Assembly: GCA_902489955.1 (NCBI GenBank) | Contig: CABUBY010000084.1 | Span: 1 to 7,365, forward strand | From: an uncultured Collinsella sp. | GTDB lineage: Bacteria; Actinomycetota; Coriobacteriia; Coriobacteriales; Coriobacteriaceae | DNA: 7,365 bases | Direction: 5' to 3' | In this document: one piece after another, positions 1 through 5,544 of the stretch | Numbering within the stretch: the first letter of the stretch is position 1 | How the letters are laid out: each line of letters begins with the position of its first letter | Made by a program: the position numbers and the translations under genes | Notes under the pieces: generated by a model | The model's database searches: none | The model's input: only the letters and a program-made list of their open reading frames with translations | Told to the model about the DNA's origin: nothing

Positions 1-72
1 GCGGGCTTCTCATGTGACGCGGGCCCCCTGCCCCCGCCACGCTTCAGAGCGTGATTGTTCGCGCCCTTACAC
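1..72. other. Intergenic edge region downstream of rpsO
   Basis: This stretch lies beyond the rpsO terminator and reaches the left end of the window. It contains a short perfect hairpin (38..53) and a run of C on the plus strand (G on the minus strand) at about 21..37. No ORF can be supported here. A minus-strand ATG at 11..13 would leave only four codons before the edge. In many bacteria pnp follows rpsO, but nothing in these bases proves that here. Confidence 0.5.
38..53. repeat. Short inverted repeat (6-bp stem, 4-base loop)
   Basis: CACGCT, loop TCAG, then AGCGTG form a perfect 6-bp stem. On the minus strand it is followed by a G-rich stretch rather than a T tract, so it is not an intrinsic terminator in that direction. 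On the plus strand it is followed by ATTGTTC, which is only a weak T-rich tail. It could belong to the leader of the next minus-strand gene or end a plus-strand transcript entering from the left. The role is unresolved. Confidence 0.4.
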
Positions 73-104
73 AAAAAGAGCGCCCCGCTGCGCAGGACGC
101 TCTT
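73..104 (-). terminator. Intrinsic terminator of rpsO
   Basis: Read on the minus strand, AAGAGCG and CGCTCTT form a 7-bp stem that extends inward through a T-G and two C-G pairs around a short loop. The stem runs directly into a T tract (TTTTTGTG). It lies 14 bases beyond the rpsO stop codon, the classic layout of a Rho-independent terminator. The plus-strand side lacks a good T tract, so it is probably one-directional. Confidence 0.88.
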
Positions 105-118
105 AGCATGTACAAATC

Positions 119-397
119 CTACTGGATGTTGTCGCGGATGCCCAGAGCCTTGATGAGCTCACGGTACTCGACGATGTCGTTCTTCTTGATGTAGGAGAGA
201 AGACGACGACGACGGCCGACGAGCATGAGCAGGCCACGACGGGTGTGGAAGTCCTTCTGGTGGGACTTCATGTGCTCGGTCAGCTCCTTGATGCGCTCGG
301 ACAGGATGGCGACCTGAACCTTGGGGTTGCCGGTGTCGACCGGGGTGTTACCGAACTGGGCAGTCAGCTCCGCCTTGCGCTCTTTGGAAACAGTCAT
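119..397 (-). CDS. rpsO: 30S ribosomal protein S15
   Basis: This gene encodes S15, an early-binding 30S protein that contacts helices 20 to 22 of 16S rRNA and helps form a bridge to the 50S subunit. The 92-residue product begins MTVSKERK and carries the family hallmarks: Q28-V-A-I-L, H47 to H51 with D49 (HQKDFH), the RRGLLMLVGRRRRLL block at 53..67, and a C-terminal Y78-R-E-L-I-K-A-L-G-I-R. Typical S15 is about 89 residues, so it is complete. The open frame extends 32 codons further upstream, but that part is unlike S15. The ATG at 397 has an AAAGGTGA ribosome site at 402..409, which fixes the start. The stop is TAG. It is separated from recO by 138 bases and ends at a terminator, so it is probably its own transcription unit. 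S15 represses its own translation in several bacteria, and the structured leader here fits that possibility. Confidence 0.97.
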   Translation of the reverse strand: MTVSKERKAELTAQFGNTPVDTGNPKVQVAILSERIKELTEHMKSHQKDFHTRRGLLMLVGRRRRLLSYIKKNDIVEYRELIKALGIRDNIQ

Positions 398-401
398 TGT
401 T

Positions 402-409
402 TCACCTTT
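402..409 (-). promoter_or_regulatory. Ribosome binding site of rpsO
   Basis: AAAGGTGA on the minus strand lies 4 bases before the ATG at 395..397. It decides in favour of the 92-residue product over the longer open frame that begins at 493. Confidence 0.8.
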
Positions 410-417
410 CGTTTTAC

Positions 418-443
418 GTCGCCATCGGGCGACTCGATTCGCC
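418..443 (-). promoter_or_regulatory. Candidate rpsO leader with two mutually exclusive hairpins
   Basis: On the minus strand, GGCGA (443..439), TCGCC (432..428) and GGCGAC (423..418) occur in succession. The central TCGCC can pair with the upstream GGCGA (6-base loop), or, as GTCGCC, with the downstream GGCGAC (6 bp, loop CGAT). The two foldings compete for the same bases. The downstream hairpin ends 8 bases before the ribosome site of rpsO. S15 is known to autoregulate through structured leaders that differ between bacterial groups. Assigning this one to such control is inference. Confidence 0.4.
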
Positions 444-502
444 TCGGACTGGGAAGCCGCCGGTGGAGCGAGCAACCAAGGTCGAGGTACCAACAGGTCG
501 GT

Positions 503-511
503 ATGTTACCA
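503..511 (-). promoter_or_regulatory. Possible extended -10 promoter for rpsO
   Basis: The minus strand reads TGGTAACAT, a TGn-type extended -10 with a TAACAT hexamer that matches four of six consensus positions. No convincing -35 lies 16 to 18 bases upstream. If used, transcription would start about 100 bases before the rpsO ATG, and the transcript would include the two-hairpin leader. The recO-rpsO gap has no terminator, so read-through from the upstream operon is also possible. Confidence 0.25.
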
Positions 512-535
512 CAAGCAGCCCGCGCCTGCGCATCA

Positions 536-1285
536 TCACCGACCCAACATGAATTCCATCGCACGGAGGCGCTGGTCGGTATGCGTCGCCGCCCACACAT
601 GCGAAAGCCCGAGCAAGAACGCCGCCGTATGCGGGTCGATTTTCTCGGCCATAAGCGCATCGAAGGTCATGGACATGAGGGCGCGCAGCCATGCGGTCTC
701 ACCGGTCGACACCAGTTCGGCACCTGGAACGCTCGACGCGCACGACCCGCACATGAGACCGCCCGCCTGGGCTGAAAAATACGACAGCATGGGGTCTCCG
801 CACAGCACACAGGCCGAAAAATCGGGACGATAGCCAACGTGCGATAGCAGCTTAAAGACATATGCCGCCACAAGTAGGTCCATATGTGCCGTATCAAGCC
901 CGCTGCCCACCAGGGCAAGCGCTCGCTGCGTTATGGCAAAGGCAAACGGGTCCTCGGCGTCCTCGAACGAGCACACGCGCGCGACCTCGGCGATCGCGCT
1001 TGCGGCGCAGGTCGTCTCGTAATCGGGCGCAGCGCCGAGCGGCGCCTCCATAAGCTCGGCCTGAGAAACCACGTCGAGTGACCGTCCATGTGCGAGCAGC
1101 ATATCGACCGTACAGAACAGCTCGCAGCGCGCAGCCAGGCGTCCGCCGGGTTTGCGGGCGCCCTTTGCCACTGCACGAACCTGCCGTCCCCGCTCGTCAA
1201 GCATCGTCAAGATCAGGTCGGTCTCTTTGAGCTTAGTCTTATCGAGCACGAGCACTTTCGTGCGATATGTCCGGGAGCCTGCCAT
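536..1285 (-). CDS. recO: DNA repair protein RecO
   Basis: RecO is a cytoplasmic recombination mediator. With RecR (and RecF) it removes SSB from single-stranded DNA so that RecA can load during gap repair. The 249-residue product has the N-terminal OB-fold pattern, with YRTKVLVLDKTKLKETDLILTML at about 7..29 and the RAVAKGARKP basic stretch at 37..46. A helical C-terminal domain follows, with a four-cysteine zinc site at C159-x2-C162 and C179-x2-C182 (CVLC and CGSC). The length is usual for the family. The start is ATG at 1285, 15 bases after the era stop. The intervening bases are almost all G and C and hold no good ribosome site, so translation may depend on coupling to era. The stop is TGA. 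It is the last gene of the operon-like run, next to era as in many Gram-positive genomes. Confidence 0.94.
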   Translation of the reverse strand: MAGSRTYRTKVLVLDKTKLKETDLILTMLDERGRQVRAVAKGARKPGGRLAARCELFCTVDMLLAHGRSLDVVSQAELMEAPLGAAPDYETTCAASAIAEVARVCSFEDAEDPFAFAITQRALALVGSGLDTAHMDLLVAAYVFKLLSHVGYRPDFSACVLCGDPMLSYFSAQAGGLMCGSCASSVPGAELVSTGETAWLRALMSMTFDALMAEKIDPHTAAFLLGLSHVWAATHTDQRLRAMEFMLGR

Positions 1286-1300
1286 GCGCGCCGCGCGTCC

Positions 1301-2368
1301 TTAGTCCTCGGCGTTGTAGCCAAAGCGGCGAATCTGGGCCTCGTCGTCACGCCAGCCGGCCTTGACCTTCACGTCCAGCTCCAAAAAGACCTGCGTGCCA
1401 AAGATGCGCTCAAGATCGCGACGGGCGTCGATACCGATATGCTTGATCATCTCGCCGCCCTTGCCGATGATGATGCCCTTTTGGCCCTCGCGCTCGACGT
1501 AAATGGTAGCGTGCACGCGCAGCACCTTCTTGGTCTGCTCGAGCGCATCGCAGATCACGCCCACGGAGTGCGGGATCTCGTCGCGGGTGCGGCGCAAGAC
1601 CTTCTCGCGCACAAACTCGGAAACGAGCGTCTCGTCGGAAGCGTCGGTACCCATGTCCTCGGGGAACCAACGCGGACCCTCGGGCAAAAAGTGCGCAACG
1701 GTCTCGATAAAGGCGTCAACGTTGAAGTTCTTGACCGACGACGTCACGATCTCGTCGTCATATTCCATGAGCTCGTGGGCGGCCTTAAGCTGCTCCATGA
1801 CCTGTGCGGGGTCGGCCTCATCGGCCTTGGTGAGCACCAGGACCTTCTTGGAACGGGCGCTCTTGACGCGCTCGGCAACCCAGGCGTCTCCCCTGCCGAT
1901 CGGCTTGGTGGCATCAATCAAAAACGCGACGACATCGACATCGTTCAGCTCGAACAACGCGCTCTTGTTGAGCTCGGACCCCAGGCCGTCCTTGGGCTTA
2001 TGAATACCCGGGGTATCGACAAAGACCAGCTGGTAGCCGGGACGGTTGACGACGGCGCGCATGCGGCGGCGGGTCGTCTGGGCCACCGGTGAGGTGATGG
2101 CGACCTTCTTGCCATAGCAGGCATTAAGCAGCGTGGACTTGCCGGCGTTGGGGCGTCCGACCAGGGCCACGAAGCCGCTGCGAAAACCAGGCTCAACGTC
2201 GCCAAAGCCCGCGAGGTTGTCGTCCTCATCGCACAGGGCGTCGAGCTCCTCGTCGCTCATGCCCTCAAACGGGTCGAACTCCTCGACTTCCTCATAGGCC
2301 TCGGTCGCCTTAGCATCCGGGGACTCGTCGTCCAAAATTTCATCGATAGGCTGCATATTGTCGGACAT
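1301..2368 (-). CDS. era: GTPase Era with acidic N-terminal extension
   Basis: Era is an essential GTPase that binds the 3' end of 16S rRNA and acts late in 30S assembly. The 355-residue protein has G1 GRPNAGKS (71..78), a switch segment AQTTRRR (96..102), G3 DTPG (118..121), a G4 position reading TKAD (180..183), and a G5-like TSSVKN (209..214). A C-terminal KH domain has GKGG at 302..305 and ends with GWRDDE (338..343). Era is usually about 300 residues. Here about 60 residues precede the G domain, 24 of them Asp or Glu and only one Lys. Era normally has NKxD at G4. TKxD is found in other GTPases such as FtsY and EngB, so nucleotide binding is probably kept. The ATG at 2368 has AAAGGGA at 2374..2380, 5 bases away. 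A shorter form from M37 would still carry part of the acidic tail. It sits 12 bases after dgkA. Confidence 0.96.
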   Translation of the reverse strand: MSDNMQPIDEILDDESPDAKATEAYEEVEEFDPFEGMSDEELDALCDEDDNLAGFGDVEPGFRSGFVALVGRPNAGKSTLLNACYGKKVAITSPVAQTTRRRMRAVVNRPGYQLVFVDTPGIHKPKDGLGSELNKSALFELNDVDVVAFLIDATKPIGRGDAWVAERVKSARSKKVLVLTKADEADPAQVMEQLKAAHELMEYDDEIVTSSVKNFNVDAFIETVAHFLPEGPRWFPEDMGTDASDETLVSEFVREKVLRRTRDEIPHSVGVICDALEQTKKVLRVHATIYVEREGQKGIIIGKGGEMIKHIGIDARRDLERIFGTQVFLELDVKVKAGWRDDEAQIRRFGYNAED

Positions 2369-2380
2369 GGGAATCCCTTT

Positions 2381-2758
2381 CTAAATAAAGCCGAGCGCGT
2401 GGGCAAATACCAGCAAGCCCACAATCGCGGCGGTGATTGAAAGTACGTATACCGAGGCGGCGGCGATGTCCTTGGCGCGTTTTGCCAGCGGATGGAGCTC
2501 CTGGGTCGCCAGATCGACAATGGCCTCCATGGCGGTATTGCACAGCTCGCCGTGAATCACCAGGCCGCAGCAGATGATAATCGTGGCCCACTCGGCAATG
2601 TCGAGCCCCACGATGCAGCCGGCAATGACGGTGCACACGCCCGCTACGAGCATGACCTTAATGTTGCGCTCGGTCTTGACGGCGGTGACGAAGCCCTCCA
2701 TGGCGTAGGAAAACGACTTTAAGAAGGACGGATGGTCCTTGTTCGATCCGGGAATCAT
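2381..2758 (-). CDS. dgkA: Diacylglycerol/undecaprenol kinase, DgkA family
   Basis: This is a small integral membrane kinase. In Gram-positive bacteria members of this family mainly phosphorylate undecaprenol, feeding the lipid carrier of cell-wall synthesis; the E. coli relative uses diacylglycerol. The 125-residue product shows the family signature GELCNTAMEAIVD at 70..82 (E71, N74, E78 and D82 expected at the active site) and AKDIAAASV at 95..103. An amphipathic N-terminal helix includes E21. Three hydrophobic segments lie at about 35..51, 56..69 and 102..123. Length matches the Gram-positive type (about 120 to 130). The substrate cannot be read from the sequence. The ATG at 2758 has AGGAG at 2765..2769 with 6-base spacing, and this ribosome site overlaps the TAG stop of ybeY, suggesting coupled translation. 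Position between ybeY and era is common in Gram-positive bacteria. Confidence 0.93.
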   Translation of the reverse strand: MIPGSNKDHPSFLKSFSYAMEGFVTAVKTERNIKVMLVAGVCTVIAGCIVGLDIAEWATIIICCGLVIHGELCNTAMEAIVDLATQELHPLAKRAKDIAAASVYVLSITAAIVGLLVFAHALGFI

Positions 2759-2767
2759 AAACGGCTC

Positions 2768-3277
2768 CTAGTCGTGGGCATGATTGGTGATGGGGCCGAC
2801 GTGAACGAGTTTGGGGTCCTCGCCGCGCTCGAGCGCCAGATCGCGGAGGATGGCGTCCTCGCGGGCCTCCATGACCTCGGCCTCGTCGTCCTCGATATGG
2901 TCATAGCCCAGCAGGTGCAGCATGCCGTGTACGAGCATCAGACGACACTCGTCAGCGGGGCTATTGCCAAAACAGGGGGCCTGACGGGCAATAACCTGCG
3001 GGGCCAAGATGATATCGCCGAGCTCGAGCGTCTCATCGGCGGGAATGTCATCGTCAAAGGCCGAGTCGCATTCAAACGAGAGCACATCGGTGGTGCGGTC
3101 GATACCGCGCCACTCGTGGTTGAGCTCGTGCATCTCGTCCTCGTCGACATACGAAAGGGAAATCTCGACTTCACGCTCAACGCCCTCGGCGGCAAGCACA
3201 ACCTCGCAGATGTGCTCCACCTCCTGCGCGTCGAGCAGCGTATCGAGCTCGGCATCGTTGCTGATCAATACACTCAA
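2768..3277 (-). CDS. ybeY: Endoribonuclease YbeY (rRNA maturation factor)
   Basis: YbeY is a zinc-dependent endoribonuclease involved in 16S rRNA 3'-end processing and 70S quality control. The 169-residue product contains the metal-binding motif HGMLHLLGYDH at 117..127, with H117, H121 and H127 as ligands. The conserved segments RGIDRTTDVLSFE (57..69) and GDIILAP (87..93) are also present. It is slightly longer than usual (about 150 to 160) owing to a tail from about residue 150 that ends NHAHD. The start is TTG at 3277, supported by AAAGGAG five bases upstream. The next codons (AGT GTA TTG) offer no better choice. The TTG overlaps the phoH stop codon as TTGA, so translation is likely coupled to phoH. 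Its adjacency to phoH and era agrees with a shared role in rRNA handling. Confidence 0.96.
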   Translation of the reverse strand: MSVLISNDAELDTLLDAQEVEHICEVVLAAEGVEREVEISLSYVDEDEMHELNHEWRGIDRTTDVLSFECDSAFDDDIPADETLELGDIILAPQVIARQAPCFGNSPADECRLMLVHGMLHLLGYDHIEDDEAEVMEAREDAILRDLALERGEDPKLVHVGPITNHAHD

Positions 3278-4260
3278 CGGGACTCCTTTCGGTCACGTAC
3301 GCGCTTCTCGCGCACATCATCATAAGTATCGTATGCCTCGACGATACGTCCCACCAAGGCATGGCGCACCACGTCGGCGCGCTCCAGGTGTGCAAACGCC
3401 ACATCGTCGACACGGCCCAAAATCTGCTCAACGTCAGCAAGACCGCCGCGACGACCCACCAGGTCGCGCTGGCTCAGGTCGCCGGTAATCACGAACTTGG
3501 AGTTGAAGCCCAGGCGCGTCAGGAACATCTTCATCTGCTCGGGCGTGGTATTTTGTGCCTCGTCGAGCACCACGAAGGCATCACTCAGCGTGCGGCCGCG
3601 CATGTAGGCAAGCGGGGCGATCTCGATCACGCCGCGCTCCATAAGCTCATCGGTGCGCTCGCGATCCATCATGTCAAAAAGGGCGTCGTAAAGCGGACGC
3701 ATGTAGGGATCGATCTTTTCCTCGAGGGTGCCGGGCAAAAAGCCCAGATTCTCCCCCGCCTCGACAACCGGACGCGTCAAGATCAGACGGCCCACCTCGT
3801 GGCGCTTGAGCGCGGCAACGGCGAGCGCCATGGCCAGATAGGTCTTACCGGTGCCGGCAGGACCCAGGCCAAACGTGATGGTATGCGTGCGGATGGCATC
3901 CACATAGCGCTTTTGGCCGAGCGTCTTGGGGCGAATGACACGGCCGCGATACGAAAGCAGCACGTCATCGCGAAGCGACGTAGCCTCGTGCTCACCGTCG
4001 CGCAAGACGGCCAGGCAGCGAGAGACATCGTCGGCAGACAGCGTGCGCCCGGCGGCCGCCTCGCGAAAAGCGTGCTCGAAAAAGCGCGCCACGAGTTCGA
4101 CCTCGTCCGGGTCGCCGCTCACGGAGATGCTATCGCCACGGGCGACCACATGAGCGCGAACCAAACTCTCGAGCGCACGAAGGACGCCGTCGCCGGCGCC
4201 CAAAACGCGCGAGGGATCAATCCCCTCGGGAACGGTAAGTCTAATCTTCGAGGCTTCCAT
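3274..4260 (-). CDS. phoH: PhoH-family ATPase (PhoH-like protein)
   Basis: This is a cytoplasmic P-loop protein of the PhoH family, related to the N-terminal part of superfamily 1 helicases. Its exact role is unsettled; the frequent pairing with ybeY points to RNA metabolism. The 328-residue product has an N-terminal region of about 110 residues, a Walker A motif GPAGTGKT (133..140), the family segment LTRPVVEAGENLGFLPG (161..177), a Walker B motif VVLDEAQN (230..237) and a sensor-like TGDLSQRDL (259..267). The last residues are rich in Arg, Lys, Asp and Glu. I chose the ATG at 4260 because AGGGAGG precedes it (4264..4270), though only 3 bases away. The open frame goes 35 codons further up, inside mtaB, with no ribosome site. 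The gene overlaps the end of mtaB by 20 bases and its TGA overlaps the start of ybeY. Confidence 0.94.
   Translation of the reverse strand: MEASKIRLTVPEGIDPSRVLGAGDGVLRALESLVRAHVVARGDSISVSGDPDEVELVARFFEHAFREAAAGRTLSADDVSRCLAVLRDGEHEATSLRDDVLLSYRGRVIRPKTLGQKRYVDAIRTHTITFGLGPAGTGKTYLAMALAVAALKRHEVGRLILTRPVVEAGENLGFLPGTLEEKIDPYMRPLYDALFDMMDRERTDELMERGVIEIAPLAYMRGRTLSDAFVVLDEAQNTTPEQMKMFLTRLGFNSKFVITGDLSQRDLVGRRGGLADVEQILGRVDDVAFAHLERADVVRHALVGRIVEAYDTYDDVREKRVRDRKESR
3283..3289 (-). promoter_or_regulatory. Ribosome binding site that sets the TTG start of ybeY
   Basis: AAAGGAG on the minus strand lies inside the last codons of phoH, 5 bases before the TTG at 3275..3277. No ATG lies nearby in frame, so this strong site is the main support for a TTG start. 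Confidence 0.8.
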
Positions 4261-5533
4261 GAACCTCCCTGCGTGCATGGACCAAGCCGGAATCATCGAC
4301 TCCGATGATAGCAACATCGAGCAGGCACGGGGCTGTAAGTCCACAGGTATCGTCAAGACGGGCATGATGGAACGAGCCGAGCGTCAGGTTGTCGCTATAC
4401 TCGAGCACGGCACGCTCGACCGTGCCCACGCGACGGCGAGCGTCGGCAATAGCGAGCTCCTGTGCAGCGGCCCGCATACGGCGGCTGCGCTCGGCCATAA
4501 CCTCGGGCGGAACCTGGTCGGGCATGTCGGCAGCAAGGGTACCGGGACGCTTGCTGTAGCGGAACACGTGCATACGCGAGAAACCCACACGGCGGCACAG
4601 CGCCAGCGACTCCTCGAACTCCTCGTCCGTCTCGCCAGGGAAGCCGACAATAACGTCGCAAGAAAGTGACGCCTGCGGCAGATTGGCGCGAATCATACGC
4701 ACCGTGTCCTCAAAGGCCTCCGCACTATAGGGACGGCCCATGCGATGCAGGGTCGCCGTGCAGCCGGACTGCAGGGGCAGGTGCAAAAACGGGGCGATAC
4801 GCTGCGGAAAGCGCGCCATAACCTTAAGCAGGCGCTCAGAGATATCCATGGGCTCAACCGAGGAAATGCGCACATGCGGGATAGACGTGCGCTCCATGAT
4901 GGCCTCGAGCAGCTCATCGATTTCGACATGCTCGTCGGTCGCGCTCTTGCCATCGTAGGCGCCCAGGTTCACACCGGTCAGCACCACCTCGGGCACGCCG
5001 GCCTCCTGGGCCTCGCGAACTTGCTCGAGCACGGACTCAACGGGCACGGAGCGCTCGGGGCCGCGTGCCTTCCACACAATGCAATAGGTGCAGCGATGGT
5101 TGCAGCCGTCCTGAATCTTCACGCCCAGGCGAGAGCGACCGAGCGCATCGACCACCTCGCCATCGCTGCAGGCGGGAACGCTATCGGACTCAACGCCCAG
5201 CACCTCGCAGACGCGTTCGGCAACATCAATCTTGGACGGCTCGGCGATCACGCGGTCCGAAAGCTCCAGCAGCTCCTCGGGGTGCAGATTGACCACGCAT
5301 CCGGTCACGACCACATAGGGCTCGTTTGGATAAGCCAGCGCATGACGGACGGCCTTACGGGTCTTGGCCTCGGCCTCGCCCGTAACGGCACAGGTGTTAA
5401 TGACGATCAGATCGGCATCCTGGGGATCCACAATAGCAAAGCCCAGACGCATAAGATCGGCAGTGATACGGTCAGACTCAACCCGGTTGACGCGGCAGCC
5501 GAGGTTGACGACGGAAATATGGGGTGCGAGCAC
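4241..5533 (-). CDS. mtaB: tRNA t6A37 methylthiotransferase MtaB
   Basis: MtaB is a radical-SAM enzyme that adds a methylthio group to N6-threonylcarbamoyladenosine at tRNA position 37 (giving ms2t6A), improving decoding of ANN codons. The 430-residue product has the N-terminal methylthiotransferase domain with three cluster cysteines, C13 (NLGCRVN), C48 (INTCAV) and C79 (TGCV). The radical-SAM motif is C144-x3-C148-x2-C151, within QDGCNHRCTYCIVWKARGPERS. Further conserved parts are HLPLQSGC (251..258) and DVIVGFPGETDEEF (293..306), with a divergent TRAM-like tail after about residue 365. The GCRVN and ES pattern near C13 favours MtaB over MiaB or RimO. The start is GTG at 5533 with AAGGAG five bases upstream, overlapping the dnaJ stop. 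The gene follows dnaJ by 9 bases and overlaps phoH by 20. Confidence 0.94.
   Translation of the reverse strand: MLAPHISVVNLGCRVNRVESDRITADLMRLGFAIVDPQDADLIVINTCAVTGEAEAKTRKAVRHALAYPNEPYVVVTGCVVNLHPEELLELSDRVIAEPSKIDVAERVCEVLGVESDSVPACSDGEVVDALGRSRLGVKIQDGCNHRCTYCIVWKARGPERSVPVESVLEQVREAQEAGVPEVVLTGVNLGAYDGKSATDEHVEIDELLEAIMERTSIPHVRISSVEPMDISERLLKVMARFPQRIAPFLHLPLQSGCTATLHRMGRPYSAEAFEDTVRMIRANLPQASLSCDVIVGFPGETDEEFEESLALCRRVGFSRMHVFRYSKRPGTLAADMPDQVPPEVMAERSRRMRAAAQELAIADARRRVGTVERAVLEYSDNLTLGSFHHARLDDTCGLTAPCLLDVAIIGVDDSGLVHARREVHGSLED
4264..4270 (-). promoter_or_regulatory. Ribosome binding site of phoH inside mtaB
   Basis: AGGGAGG on the minus strand is 3 bases from the ATG at 4258..4260, closer than the usual 5 to 9. 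It lies within the mtaB coding region and favours the 328-residue PhoH over a longer form. Confidence 0.65.
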
Positions 5534-5538
5534 GCGGG

Positions 5539-5544
5539 CTCCTT
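5539..5544 (-). promoter_or_regulatory. Ribosome binding site that sets the GTG start of mtaB
   Basis: AAGGAG on the minus strand overlaps the TAA stop of dnaJ (TAAGGAG) and lies 5 bases before the GTG at 5531..5533. The overlap suggests coupled translation of dnaJ and mtaB. Confidence 0.75.

Noticed and set aside
1..13. Possible start of a minus-strand gene (ATG at 11..13, reading MRSP)
   Set aside because: Four codons are not enough to judge, and they do not look like the start of polynucleotide phosphorylase.
398..493. N-terminal extension of 32 codons on rpsO
   Set aside because: It has no similarity to S15, and the ATG at 397 has a proper ribosome site.
1088..2092. A 334-codon plus-strand open frame opposite recO and era
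   Set aside because: It is a shadow of conserved genes and its translation has no recognisable motif.
3361..4308. A 315-codon plus-strand open frame opposite phoH
   Set aside because: It is antisense to a gene with intact Walker motifs and has no family features.
4261..4365. N-terminal extension of 35 codons on phoH
   Set aside because: It lies in the mtaB coding region, has no ribosome site at its ATG, and the added residues are unlike PhoH.
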